In this document: piece by piece, positions 18,044 to 29,141 of the stretch
Numbering within the stretch: position 1 is the stretch's first letter
How the letters are laid out: each line of letters begins with the position of its first letter
NCBI RefSeq assembly: GCF_026262505.1
Contig: NC_067208.1
Span: forward strand, 8,565,962 to 8,629,961
Direction: 5' to 3'
Length of the DNA: 64,000 bases
Source: Trichomonas vaginalis G3
Lineage: Eukaryota > Parabasalia > Trichomonadida > Trichomonadidae
Translations under genes and position numbers: made by a program
The notes under the pieces: model-generated
What the model was told of the DNA's origin: nothing
What the model saw: only the letters and a program-made list of their open reading frames with translations
Databases searched by the model: none

Positions 18044-21000
18044 TGTCATAATAGAACCCACTCGGACCAAGCTTTACTTTCTTCCTGACTGAGTTTTTAA
18101 CTCTTCTTTTTCCTTCATTGCCACTACTTTCACTAGATGAAGTTACTTCTTCACTACTTTCACTTTGTTCTACTCTTCTTCTTTGGTGTCGCTTTTTGGT
18201 AACTTGCCCTCTGCTTCAAGTTGTTGCATCTTTGCCTCATGTTCACCTAGTATGTTGTAAATTTCCCATGTCCTTTTTGCCTTTGGGCTCTGGTCGCCCA
18301 TCTCAGGTAACCTATATCCTAGAAAGATTTTGTCATAGTTTGTATTTGAGTCTTCGCGTATTGTTTGCATGACTCTTTCCTGAGTTTCCGGTTCAAGCTC
18401 TTCAAACAGAGCTTGTCCATATGGAATAAGCTCGTTTCCAAATATATGTTTTTGTAGCCATTCTGGTTTTCTTTCCATGTTACCAATAATATCTTTTGTG
18501 AATGGGAAAGCTTTTACCCAATGTTTCAGTCTTGCGTCATTTATTTCTGTAGTTGGTTTTATTTTGTCAAGGAACATGTTTTTCAATACTAACATTTCAT
18601 TTGGTACTGTCCATTTGAGTTTTCTTAAATATTCATCCTTCTCGGTTCATTGTCTGCAAAGTAAGTTTTTTATGACATTTTGCAAACTTTCGTTTGCAAG
18701 GTCATGTACAATAGGTTCTCTTCCTTCTCTCTCCCTAACTTTCTTTCTAAACTCTTCACCAAATATACCATCTCTATGGTTTTGTGTAGTTCTTTGAGAT
18801 AAATGTTCTAGAACGTCAGGTGTTATATTTCCATCAGCCATGTTCATTTCATACTGGTCCAAAATATCTGCATCTTTCATATCTTTCAATGGCATTAAAG
18901 CCGCGCTGAAAATACCCTATATCTGGTTCACCATTCACTTCCATTGCGTCTACAACTTCTTGGAATTGTGGTTGTAAGTTTATGAACCACCTATCCGGAT
19001 TAGCTTTATGACCCCATCTCATTGTAGTTCCATAGTCTGCAGAAACAAAAGTAGGTTTGTTTCCATATTGGTTAGGTTCTGAATGAACTTTAAACAATGT
19101 TTCATTTCTATATGTTTTGTTGAAATTTAACCTTTTATTTTCACCGAGTTCAGCCAAAGATTGAACGTTATATGGTCGTAAGTAAAAAGGGTTATTGTAT
19201 TTGCGTACATTTTCTTTCAGTACTTCCATTCTATGCTGAATATTTTCATCTGATGTTGGAGTCTTTTGTATGTCGGCGAACATTTTTCGATATTCTTCTA
19301 CTATGTCAGCTGAATTTTTCTTAGACTCTTGGAAAGATTCCATATTCTCCGCATACACTTGTTGAGGGTCAAGATTTTTCGGCTGTTCCAAATCTTCATC
19401 TAGTTCTGTGAAGTTAGTTTCCAAAGGAGGGACTTGTTCGTTTCCTTCAGGCTCTTCTAGCTGTTGTTGCTGAACTATTTCTTCCATGTCTGGTTGTATC
19501 TGAACTTCTTCCTGTGGAGTTTCTTGTACCTCATCTGCTGGCATTTCATATATTCCGAGACCGTTTTTAACAAGTTCCCTATTTAAGCCATCCGCATTCA
19601 TAACCTTTCTTCTTTCGTTCCGTCTCTATTTTTTACGCGTTTCATGAAGAGAGTTGAATTATCATTTATCTCTGACACCAAATATCTCGGAGTAAATTCA
19701 TCATGTCATTTGGATGATATGCTATTAAATCATATCCCTTAGCGAGCTTGTATTTTCCAGGTTTGAAATTATATCCCATTTGGTGCTGAACCATAAAGCT
19801 AAATAGGTTCGGGTCAGTATTTCCTTCCTTGAACTTTCTAATAGCTTCTTTATATCTGTCACTAAAGTCAAGAGTATCTGGGTAACCATAATTTTCCTTA
19901 AGCATTTTTAAGAATTCTTGGTTTCCTTGTTCTCTACTTCTTTTATGTCCTTGCTCTGTTTGTGGTTGTTGTTGTGCAGGGTTTTGAACTGTTGGTTGTG
20001 GTGCAGTGTTTTGAACTGTTGGTTGTGGTGCAGTGTTTTGAACTGTTGGTTGTGGTGCAGTGTTTTGAACTGTTGGTTGTGGTGCAGTGTTTTGAACTGT
20101 TGGTTGTGGTGCAGTGTTTTGAACTGTTGGTTGTTGTGCTGGATTTTGAACTGTTGGTTGTTGTGTTGGTTTTGGTGCATGCCTGTGTCTGTGTCCATGT
20201 GACGATGTAAATGTTTTAGGTAGTCCTGGTGCAGGTGCTTCTCTTGGAGGGTTTGGTGGTATATAAGTTCCACTAGCTAGTATATAAGTTCCACCAGCTG
20301 GTATATAAGTTCCACCAGCTGGCACATATGTTCCATCTGCAGCATAATGTCCTACCTGACTTTTCGTTTTTAAGAAAGCATTTACTAGGTCTGTTTTGGT
20401 CTGTTGTAACTCTTTTTCTTGACTTTCCACAACAGTTGCTCTAACGGCGTCATAGGCACTTTGAACTGCCTGTCTCGTTGCTGCATCTGTTATTTTCGTC
20501 ATATTTTGTGCTACTTCTCTTAACTCTTTGTCGAAACCTTCAGACTTCAGTTTCTTTCCAGATGAGAAGTCGTTCACTAGTTTCACCTTACTATGAAGAG
20601 CTTCGAAGGCGTTCTTAAAGTCAGCATTCATTAAAGCTTCATTTGAACTGTCTTCATCCGCTTGTATTTTTGTCCTTATTGACCCTATAAGTTGGGCTGC
20701 TTTGGCGTTGGCTTGGGCATCTAACCAGTCATTATTAGCTTTTATATATTCTGCGCTTTTCATTGCCTTTTGCATGGCTGCGTCGTTATTTTTACTTTCT
20801 TGTGCTAAGTTTTCATACTGTACGGTTTGGTTTTGCAACTGTAAAAGTTTTTCTGCCTTTACATTTGCTTCAACTTCTTTTTTATACTCATCGCTATCCA
20901 TATATGTCTTCAGGGCTTTTTGTTTTATTTCTTCATCTTTCAGTACTTTATATTGAGTAGTATGGTTTTTCAAATTTATAACATCTTGTTCCATTTTGCT

Positions 21001-21476
21001 ACTTCTGCTGCTTTTTCTGACACTTTTTTCGCATATTCCTCTGTACTTAGTTCTTTCAGTTGTTCTTCTTTCTTCTTTTTCTCTACGTTTAACTCATTGA
21101 GTTTCTTTGTGTGTCTGTCATATTCTAGTTTCTTTTCGTTTTCACTTATTTGTTTCTGTATGTCTATGTTTGACTTTTTGACATATGTTATTTGATTTTT
21201 GAGTGAACTCAAATTCATTTGACTTTGAGGGTTATAAGCTGTTCCGTCTGCAGCTCCACCATAGCCTGCCATTTTCGCTAAAAGTGCCGCTCTTAAACCT
21301 CCACTCTGTGCACCAATAACTCGGTTTAAAAGCATAGAGTTGCTTGACATTTGTTGCAACATAGTGGGGTCATTCATAATTTGTTGTTGCAACTGTTGTT
21401 GTGGTGTCAGTTTTACTATTGGATGTTTCAATGTTCCCTTCCTCTTACGTATATTCTTACGTAGCTTACGTGGCAT
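18044..21476 (-). pseudogene. Large coiled-coil structural protein, about 1,070 residues (E1 copy, broken)
   Basis: Starts MPRKLRKNIRKRKGTLKHP with a strongly basic N-terminus, followed by a Gln-rich part, a long Lys/Glu coiled coil, a proline/glutamine tandem repeat, and a large C-terminal domain. It lies next to the major capsid gene in the same direction and would be among the most abundant virion or scaffold proteins; function is inferred. I see no protease signature in it. It looks broken about five times. The start follows ttcacttaaa, which fits an Inr. Confidence 0.65.
19974..20168 (-). repeat. 27-bp tandem repeat coding PTVQNTAPQ (E1)
   Basis: About seven in-frame copies of a 27-bp unit encode PTVQNTAPQ or PTVQNPAQQ within the large coiled-coil protein. 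E2 has only two such units and instead has QPPPQPAQ repeats, so the linker length evolves by repeat expansion. The 27-bp period keeps the frame. Confidence 0.85.
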
Positions 21477-21779
21477 TTTAAGTGAAGTAAAAAACGGTTT
21501 TTGACAGATGTTTATATGACACTTTTTGTTCAGCACAAAAAACTACTCGGTCAACGGCGATGACTCTCAAAAACCGTTGTGCAAAAAGTTTTACCGTTGG
21601 ACAAAAAAGCATATATAGAAAACAAAAAACGTTTATAGTTCATTCAATATTTGAGATGGAACGGTTTTCCAACGGTAACTATTAAATAAAATAAAAAAAT
21701 AGAGGGGGTTACCGTTGACGAAAACGGTTCATCTCAAACTTTTCTATGAGTGGTCCGAAAAAACAGTTCATTTTTCATA
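21477..21779. promoter_or_regulatory. Divergent control region with AACGG/CCGTT cluster (E1)
   Basis: This 300-bp gap between the large structural gene and the TIR-proximal gene holds at least seven AACGG or CCGTT sites (for example ccaacggtaac and ttaccgttgacg). Several sit in inverted pairs. It also has the aaaaagtgtcata motif and, near the right gene, ttcatttttcataatg. E2 keeps the layout at 36814-37283. CAACGG is the classical vertebrate-type Myb site, and Trichomonas has many Myb proteins. Confidence 0.5.
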
Positions 21780-22745
21780 ATGTACGCGTCTCGAACAGTG
21801 AAGCCCAATTCAATAGAATACTATCTCGAAAAACAAGAAGCTGACACTGCTATTCAGTCTTTAATACAGAACCAAGCTCAGGAGAACTCAAAAGACTCCC
21901 AATTCAAATCGACATCCAATTCGAAGCAATTAAAACTTGACTCGAATGTTTTAAAACCACAGCCCGCACGAACAAATACAGCTCTAAGAATAGACCAAAG
22001 AATACCGAACAAAGAGTTGAGGTCAAGATTGAAATTACAATCGGATGAGTATTTTTCCCTTAACAACCAGGGAAATACTCCATATAACCGTATCTACACA
22101 AATACCGTTAAAGAAACAATAACGGCATACACAAAACTCTGTCAATTGGTCCCCAACCAGGACCAATTGACGGACATTATATGTTCCTACCTTCCCATAT
22201 TTGCTGAGTGTGTGGAAGGTAGGACATTGTTACAAGCTTGCTTACGTATGCCACCAAATCTCCGTCAACAATTTGCTCAAATTGTACATGAATTTAAAGC
22301 TTTTAACAACGGATACGATGAAGATGAAGTAGCAGATGAATTTGGGGAAGAAAAAACATTTTTCCCCTCATATAATACGCCTGCAACAGTATTTCCTACT
22401 AATGAATTTCACAACTATTGTGTCGTTCATTTAATTGTTGTGGATATGCCCACAGGTGAAGACATTCTCAGTGGTGACTTCATCGAAGTCTGTATCAATA
22501 CAGAATTGGGAGAAGATGAGTTGCACAAATTCTCCAACGTCGAACATATATTCAAACCAGCACACCAACTCTTTATCGAAACTGAAATAACACTCACACA
22601 AAATATGTCCATCTCATTTAAATCCAAATCAGGACGTCCATACAGAATTTGGATGAACTACGTCCTCCTCCACTACGCCGACGATGACGAAGAAGAGGAA
22701 GAGGAGGAAGAAGAAGAGTCCTCCGAATTCACACCAGAAGACTAA
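21780..22745 (+). CDS. TIR-proximal variable protein, 321 residues (E1)
   Basis: Start ATG 21780 (MYASRTVKPNSIEYYLEKQE) follows an Inr-like ttcatttttcata. The protein has a Gln/Ser-rich N-terminus, a helical middle with CSYLPIFAECVEGRTLLQAC, a beta-rich C-terminal half, and a poly-Glu stretch ending SSEFTPED. E2 has a gene in the same place with the same ending and general plan but a largely different middle. The stop lies about 40 bp from the TIR hairpin. Function unknown. Confidence 0.65.
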   Translation: MYASRTVKPNSIEYYLEKQEADTAIQSLIQNQAQENSKDSQFKSTSNSKQLKLDSNVLKPQPARTNTALRIDQRIPNKELRSRLKLQSDEYFSLNNQGNTPYNRIYTNTVKETITAYTKLCQLVPNQDQLTDIICSYLPIFAECVEGRTLLQACLRMPPNLRQQFAQIVHEFKAFNNGYDEDEVADEFGEEKTFFPSYNTPATVFPTNEFHNYCVVHLIVVDMPTGEDILSGDFIEVCINTELGEDELHKFSNVEHIFKPAHQLFIETEITLTQNMSISFKSKSGRPYRIWMNYVLLHYADDDEEEEEEEEEESSEFTPED

Positions 22746-22836
22746 CAATTTTCCGAATAAAAACTTCATTTATACTAAACATCTTCGGGGCTAGAAGGGG
22801 CGCAGCCCCTGGAAGCCCCACCTTTTTTTTTTTTTT
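22746..22836. repeat. Right TIR of E1 with two-tier hairpin and T run
   Basis: The TIR includes cttcatttatactaaacatc followed by a 33-nt hairpin at 22787-22819. The outer stem is GGGGCT/AGCCCC and the inner stem is AGGGGC/GCCCCT with loop GCA. A CACC and a run of 14 T follow. The same design is at both ends of E2. Confidence 0.8.
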
Positions 22837-23996
22837 AAAAAATATATTTTTGAATATTTTTGTAGAAATTGATTATAATTATTTATAAGCAATGTCTCAG
22901 ATATGTGTGTTTCTCCAAGCCAAAATGTAATATAGATTTAAAATGAAGTAATTTTATTAAAATTCAAAGAATCTCAATTTGATGATATTAATAACTCATC
23001 AAATTTAAAAATACGATAACAACTGATTTATTCTTTCAAGTCAGAATACAAGGTTGAATCAATGGACTAATAAAAATGTAATAAAAAATTCTTGAAATAG
23101 TATTGCTCGAAGAATACTTAATAAAAAGTATTAAAACTATAATTCACCTTAAAATTCAGGAATCAATGCCAAAAGTTTGGAGATTAAGGAATAAATATAA
23201 TGAAAGAAACATGTTGTACACTAAATTTCTAATGAGATATCTTTGTTAGAGATTTCTATGCCAAGAAATCCATTTAGATCTCATCATGTATAGTAGGAAT
23301 GCTCTTTGAAAAATAAATCAAAACCGTTTTTATCGTTATCAAATCATAATACATGAATATGCGCAAAAAAATAAAATCTTTTAATTCTCATTTTTGTAAA
23401 GTTTCTAATGAAATATCAATATTCTACATTGGTTACAATCTTCTCAATAACGTATGCCAAGTTCACTTGAATTGGTGTTTCTATAGACTATCTTTCTTTT
23501 TTATGTTCAGGATTGTTTTTTCTATTGCATAAAATTTATTGAGGGGAGAGAGATGGTCCATCAGAACCCATAATTTTTTAATGACTGATCAAGGCAATCG
23601 CAAATCATCACAATCTGATGTTTAGAACCAAGCAAAGAATGATTCATGTTATAGCATTTATCAAATGACACGCACTTGACAATTTAAAATTAGATGTAAT
23701 TCGGATTTCGTATACTTAGTGGTATAGTTCTTTCCTAAAGAGTGCGTAATAGAGGCAGCAAAAGCAAGGTCTGTAACGAAAGATACATTATTAGATAAAG
23801 ATACAAAGAAGCATATCCCAAAAATATTCCGTATAATTATAAGAAATTCTTCTCCATAAAGATATATTGTTGTATTGGTTTTGAGTTGTGGGCTCTAATA
23901 TCGATATAAACGATTTTGTAGTAAATTGTGTTGGCGTATAGCTGCGAATAGAAGAATGCATGATTCGGAACTTAATGGGATTGTAGAAAAAGTTAT
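22837..23996. other. AT-rich host sequence without recognised genes
   Basis: About 1.2 kb flanking E1. I see no long open frame, no clear repeat pair and no RNA gene here. The target-site duplication of E1 cannot be tested because its other end is outside the window. Confidence 0.6.
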
Positions 23997-25010
23997 TTAT
24001 TTCTTTAGTAAAACAATGCAAAAAGAATTAAAATGATATGAATAATGATAAACAATTTCATCATAGGTGATAATATTTTTCTTTATCACTAAATCTAAAA
24101 TAGGAAACTCTGCTTCACACAGATATGATGAAAAGTGAGAAAGATTATGAATAGAATATATATTTTGAACATTATTTAGTGTAACTGATCTACGCGATTT
24201 ATCTTTTCTGTCACAGAAAGAATCTTTAACTGTAATTGAACCAGAACCAGTTTGATGAAATTCATCTCCTGGTCCTGAGTTTCCAAGGAATGAATAGTTT
24301 CCAATAAGAACAGTTGAGCCACCTGCATAGAATGTTCCATATTTAGATTCTTTGTGTTCATTATTCAAAACATTACAAAAATTAAAATTATAGTTACCAG
24401 AATCTAATTCGAAAATTAAATAAGTTGATGTTGTGTTACAAATTGATGAAAATGTCATGTTACTTAAACTAGTTGAAGTTCTTAGAATTATTCATGAGTC
24501 ATAGTCTGCTTCACAGAAACTTGTGTTGATTGATTTAACTTCAATATTTCCATACATAAGATAATTTGTTTTATCTTTTGCTATATCTCCGCATGCATAA
24601 AAAGAACTTTCATAAATATAATTTTTATTATTTGAATTTTCAATTAAATTAACATATGAATGATGCCCTTGATACGAGCTTGTTTTTGATCTGGAGCCAC
24701 ATGATCGATATTGTACAATGGAACTATCACAATCAAAGTTGATAGATCCACTATTTGTAATACTACTGCAGTTAGTAAATGAACAATCAGAGTTAAGGAA
24801 CTTATTGTTTGCATTAGTAAAATATATGGCACTGTGTGTTGAAATTGTGATAAATATGCTTTCGTAGATGAAACATTCATGATTTGTTGATTTTGCTGCA
24901 ACGTTTGTGCCTCGAATCGGTTCTGAATTAGGTGATGTATTGTAAAAGAGTTCCCAAACATCATTAGGTGATTGATAATAATGGATATTCTTCTTTTGCT
25001 TGTAAAGATA
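23997..25010 (-). pseudogene. Decayed beta-helix-family surface protein gene, copy 1
   Basis: Several frames together show a Cys/Asn/Ser-rich protein with short beta-prone repeats: YYQSPNDVWELFYNTSPNSE, then SINFDCDSSIVQYRSC, then SGSITVKDSFCDRKDKSRRS. CDSSIVQ also occurs in copy 2 at 29765-30730, so both belong to one Trichomonas multigene family, probably right-handed beta-helix surface proteins. At least one frameshift and in-frame stops around 24470-24490 break it. The exact family name is uncertain. Confidence 0.5.
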
Positions 25011-25244
25011 TGAGTGTTAAAACATCATTGATTTCACCTCACATTTCCTCCATGTTGGAGAGAAATTTTGAATCTTTGGAGACGTGTATCACATTCGTTT
25101 TAACGGAAACTTTTTGGAAACATTTATGATCATTCTGTTATTGCTAATGTTTCTGAAATATTCTTGTATTCTTGACTCATTTCTAGTTTATTTTGATTAA
25201 ACTCATTTTTGATCACATTGAGAAAAATTTCTTTAACTTGGGGT

Positions 25245-25545
25245 GAATATCGATGAAAAAGATGAAAATGGAAATATCAATATTAATCGGGCAGCATTTA
25301 ATAATTATAAAGCAATGACAAAAGTTCTTCTTTCACATGATGCAAGTTCAATTAAAAAATAAACTTTGAGAAGGTCTTCATGTTGCAATACTTTTTGATT
25401 GTAAAGATACAACCAAAGTTCTTATTTCGCATGACGCAAATATCAATGAAAAAGATAATCTTAGACAAACTCCTCTTCATTATGCAACAATTAAAAATAA
25501 AAAAGAAATAGCCGAATTTCTTATTTCACCTCAATAACATACACC
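25245..25545 (+). pseudogene. Ankyrin repeat gene remnant
   Basis: Fragments in two frames read like ankyrin repeats: NIDEKDENGNININRAAFNN, then AMTKVLLSHDASSIK, then after a stop and frameshift near 25360 HYATIKNKKEIAEFLIS. Large ankyrin families are typical of Trichomonas. Only about three repeats remain, with no start or usable frame. Confidence 0.55.
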
Positions 25546-26034
25546 TTTTTCTTTTTTTAAATTTTTGAAAATGAAACCTAGTGTTTATATGTCAATAATG
25601 AAACTGCATTATGCATAAATTATTTCTGTAATTATGCTGTAGAAATGGTTTGATTCATTTGTTCCATTTTGTAAAAAGATTAAGATTTTTCCATATTGTA
25701 TTGTTGATACGAACTGATTCTGCTTTATTAAGATAAACAAAGAGACAAAGGGAGACAAAATAGCTTTTATCAGCATTGACAATGAGAATTTGGCTTTCAA
25801 TTTGGAAATGGATCCATTTGAAGAAATCTTTCAACTCCTCTTTAGGAACAGAGAGAAATATGTTCAAATATGAACCTAATATCCCCAGCAACATTTCTTT
25901 GTAAAATTTAGAAAAACCACGTAAAAATTTTAAAAAAGCCTTCATATTAATAAAATTTTGAAGTACTATTGGAATTATATGTGATTCCTGATCCCATTAA
26001 GTAATTTTCATCTGAACACTTAAAAAAAATTTTA
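25546..26034. other. AT-rich stretch with one unsupported ORF
   Basis: A 96-codon frame on the minus strand (25945 to 25655) starts MKAFLKFLRGFSKFYKEMLL and has a hydrophobic, Lys-rich composition. It has no recognised family, and no clear initiator precedes it. It may be a remnant of a host gene. Nothing else is seen. Confidence 0.35.
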
Positions 26035-27130
26035 AGGGTCCACTGTAAGGCCAAATAAGGCCTATCATCGTCCCAAAAATATTGCTCAAGATGGTGTTTT
26101 TACTAAGGCCCAAAACTTAAAAAAACACAAAAAAATTAACTTTACTCTTTTGAGATCCTTATCAGATGTGCAACAATTTGATGCAGTATCGCAATTCGAA
26201 TCCGATTTTTTAATGTAGATGTACTCTAACATTCTTGAAAAAATGCAAAATGATATTAATCAAGCTTTTCATTTCTGTATCATACACAAAACAAAATCAT
26301 TCATTATACTAAAATTTATCAAAGTTTGAATAATGAAAAAAATAATATCTAAATTTTTACATTGAGTCGGCTATTGATATGGTCAATATTAAATCGTTTA
26401 AAAATGGGCATTGGCCAGAATAATACCCACTAAAATACACATTTTTTTAAATTTTATCAATTTGTTTTGGTATATCTTTATGATAATGAATAAAATGCTT
26501 ATCTTTCATAAGTCAATACATAATTTATGCTGAAACACAAAAAATAACACGAAAATTTTGGCCAACATTTCAAAACGAAGGATAATGCTTTGAATATATA
26601 AACAATAATACTTTGTCTAGAGAATTAAATTTGTGCTATCCAATTGTCAATTCTTTGAATTTTTTATAAAATGCACGATATTCCGGCATTAGCCTCAATA
26701 AATATAAACTACATGCATCACAATATTAGGATGTAATGGCATTAAACCGAATTTCCTAATTTCTTCTCAATTAAATTCCTAGAAAAACTTAGGAATTAAT
26801 GATTGGAAATAGGTCAAAAAAATTCCTAATATAAAATTTATACTTAAATTAAAATCAAAATTCGAAAATATCTATTTTTCAAAACACGCATCCAGAAGCG
26901 AAAAAATTCGAAAAAATCATGTTCTTATAAAATTCGCTGATTTTGCAATTTTTATGTGATTTGAAGAGATAGAATGTATTATCATCTTACTAAAACATAT
27001 ACTTTATTGTTACATTCACAAAATATTAATCAGAACACTAGGAAAAGTGGATTTTCGAAAAAAGACGATAACAATTATTTGCAAATCGCCTCTCAATTTT
27101 GAGAGACTTTCAATTTTTACAGTGGACCCT
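26035..27130. mobile_element. Non-autonomous TA-flanked DNA transposon (MITE-like), 1.1 kb
   Basis: Perfect 14-bp terminal inverted repeats AGGGTCCACTGTAA and its complement face each other, flanked on both sides by TA. TA target duplication points to the Tc1/mariner group. The inside is AT-rich with no transposase frame. Its right end is 27 bp from the start codon of the Rad6-like gene. Confidence 0.75.
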
Positions 27131-27157
27131 TAATTAATATTTTGAAATATTTCTCTC

Positions 27158-27613
27158 ATGACAACTGATGCGCGTAGGAGATTACTTCATGATTTCAGAA
27201 AACTCAAAAATGATCCACAACAAGGTCTCTCAGCCTCACCAGAATCAGATAACATCATGTCTTGGAATGCAGTAATTTTTGGCCCAGAAGGTACAAGTTG
27301 GGAAGATGGTGTTTTCAAACTTACATTGAAGTTCACAGAAGAATACCCACATGTTCCTCCATCAGTTAAATTCACAACCCCAATTTTCCATCCCAACGTT
27401 TACCGAAACGGCTCAATCTGTCTTGATATCCTTCAAAACAACTGGAGTCCAGCATATGATATCTCGGCAGTTTTGACCTCAATTCAGTCATTACTTACAG
27501 ATCCAAATCCAAATTCACCAGCTAACGCAGAGGCTGCCCAGCTATATAAAGAAAACAGACCAGAATACATTCATCGTGTTAGACAGTGTGTTGAAGATTC
27601 ATGGACTCAGTAA
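27158..27613 (+). CDS. Ubiquitin-conjugating enzyme E2, Rad6/UBE2A type
   Basis: This is a whole 151-residue gene. It starts [20 protein letters not shown], like yeast Rad6. It has the E2 core with HPN (residues 78-80) and [14 protein letters not shown], placing the active cysteine at residue 88 as in Rad6. [16 protein letters not shown] follows. The family takes ubiquitin from E1 and transfers it with RING ligases, in post-replication repair and histone H2B ubiquitination. It ends near the UBC core without the acidic tail of budding yeast. The stop runs into TAAA, the usual Trichomonas poly(A) signal. A MITE lies directly upstream. Confidence 0.95.
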   Translation: MTTDARRRLLHDFRKLKNDPQQGLSASPESDNIMSWNAVIFGPEGTSWEDGVFKLTLKFTEEYPHVPPSVKFTTPIFHPNVYRNGSICLDILQNNWSPAYDISAVLTSIQSLLTDPNPNSPANAEAAQLYKENRPEYIHRVRQCVEDSWTQ

Positions 27614-28040
27614 ATTTTGAAAATTTTGTCGGCTATTATTTAATTACCATATTGGGCAGATATTATTACATCAGAAACTTTAAATACATGCAATAAATAT
27701 AATTTCTCTTTTCACAATAATCATTTCAACAGATAATATTATTTTTTTCAAAATATTTGAAACTTTTCTATGAAAAAGAGAGTGTTTCTCCAGCTATATT
27801 ATCTAAAAGTATTAAATTTGTTATATAAGGAAAGATTTATGTTGATAAAATGGAAGATACTGTATTGTGTATGATTCATACTACCCATAGAAAGAAATAC
27901 CTGTTTCAATTACAGGCCAAAATTTTTGCCTCTGTAAGTGTTAAAATTACGCCTACATTCAGTCTTATAAAAATGATCTGCAAAAATTGAATTGAAAATA
28001 ATCGTAATTCTATCGATAATTGTTTTTTAAAAAAATTCTT
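27614..28040. other. Intergenic region between two host genes
   Basis: AT-rich, no repeat or RNA gene seen. It holds the 3' end of the Rad6-like gene and the promoter of the TFIIF-like gene, but I cannot point to a convincing Inr close to ATG 28041. Confidence 0.5.
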
Positions 28041-29141
28041 ATGGGAGAACCAATTCGGTCCGAAACATTTCCTTTATACTTCGAATATGATCCAGCCCAC
28101 AAGTTAAATTATTTCAAGAACACCTCTCAACCTCAATGGATGCTAAATCAAGAAAAACAGCCAATTTATCTTTGGCAACCAACAGTAGATCCAGGACCAA
28201 ATGGTGGTACAGTCCACAATGAGCAGATGTATGTCAGAAAAAGACGTACAGACTTCAAAGCTGCAAGCAGAAGACCAGATCCAATTCCAAATCAAGAACC
28301 ATGGGCGTTAACAACAGGAGACGGAACAAAATATACTCTTACATGTGATGAAAGCCAACGTACTCACTTTGCAGTCATTACACCAGAAAAAGGACGCTAT
28401 GTACTCAATTTACTCTCTGATAGCTTTGTAATTACGAAAGATGTCAAAGAACAAGATGCCGATGAATGCGAGCGTCTTGCAGAAGATAAGCTTAAAGCTA
28501 GCTACGACAACAGAAAAGCTTTTAACAAGAAATACGTCAAATTACTTGAAGAAGAAGCCAAAGCACGCAAAGAAAACTTCATACAATCTCTTCGTGACGA
28601 AAACGATGACGAAGAATTCGAAGATGTTGATGATCAGTCATTACAAAATATCGGCGATAAAGATGTCGTCAAAGAGATCAAGAAACGCGGTAGACAGCGT
28701 GCTGAAGATGATGATATTGATGCCGAGGTCGATTTCCACGTAGACGATGAAGAATTCCTTCAAGATGATGTTGTAGAAGATGTCGAAGAAGTTCTCGGAA
28801 AACTGAGTGAATCAGACTTCGAAACAGACAGTGAAGAAGACGGAGAAGAAGAAGACAAGAAGGACAAGAAGAAGAAACAGACTCCTGCTGTTACTAAACC
28901 AGTCGCTGAAGAAGACATCAAGAAGATCGCTATTGAAGTTACAGGTGAGAAACCAATTAAAGAAGAGGAACTCGTCAGATACTTCATGGATGTTGGAAGA
29001 GCAACACTTAATGATATCAACTCAAGATTTAAAAATCAATACCTACAGACTGAACACCAGAGACATGCCTTCATGCAGTTGTTGAAGAAGAATTGCAAGA
29101 AGATTACTAAGGATAAGATAATCTACTTCTCTTTGAAATAA
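28041..29141 (+). CDS. TFIIF alpha subunit (RAP74)-like protein
   Basis: This 366-residue protein starts MGEPIRSETFPLYFEYDPAH; the ATG at 28041 is used because the only earlier in-frame start-like codon is TTG. The N-terminal part (QMYVRKRRTDFKAASRR, NQEPWALTTGDGTKYTL) resembles the RAP74 dimerisation region. Residues about 190-285 are very acidic, with DD/EE and KKDKKKK runs. Residues 300-366 resemble the C-terminal winged helix (KPIKEEELVRYFMDVGRATL, LLKKNCKKITKDKIIYFSLK). TFIIF alpha works with RNA polymerase II at initiation. The stop is within AAATAAAATA. Confidence 0.75.
   Translation: MGEPIRSETFPLYFEYDPAHKLNYFKNTSQPQWMLNQEKQPIYLWQPTVDPGPNGGTVHNEQMYVRKRRTDFKAASRRPDPIPNQEPWALTTGDGTKYTLTCDESQRTHFAVITPEKGRYVLNLLSDSFVITKDVKEQDADECERLAEDKLKASYDNRKAFNKKYVKLLEEEAKARKENFIQSLRDENDDEEFEDVDDQSLQNIGDKDVVKEIKKRGRQRAEDDDIDAEVDFHVDDEEFLQDDVVEDVEEVLGKLSESDFETDSEEDGEEEDKKDKKKKQTPAVTKPVAEEDIKKIAIEVTGEKPIKEEELVRYFMDVGRATLNDINSRFKNQYLQTEHQRHAFMQLLKKNCKKITKDKIIYFSLK

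Larger units (their letters stand above)
1..22836. mobile_element. Maverick/Polinton element E1 (left end outside window)
   Basis: The element has capsid, penton, packaging ATPase, polymerase B, SF3 helicase and integrase genes in the same order as E2 but inverted. Its right end is a TIR of about 60 bp with a GC-rich hairpin and a run of T at 22823-22836. By alignment with E2 about 1.7 kb (methylase end and left TIR) lies before position 1. It looks broken, with about twenty or more breaks, mostly in virion and replication genes, while the accessory block at 6.7-10.3 kb looks whole. High similarity to E2 suggests a young copy. Mavericks are known to be abundant in T. vaginalis. Confidence 0.93.

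Noticed and set aside
23791-24021. 76-codon minus-strand frame
   Set aside because: No similarity to the beta-helix repeats next to it and no start signal; likely chance.
26035-27130. Possible autonomous transposon
   Set aside because: No transposase-like frame inside; only TIRs and TA flanks support it, so it is called non-autonomous.
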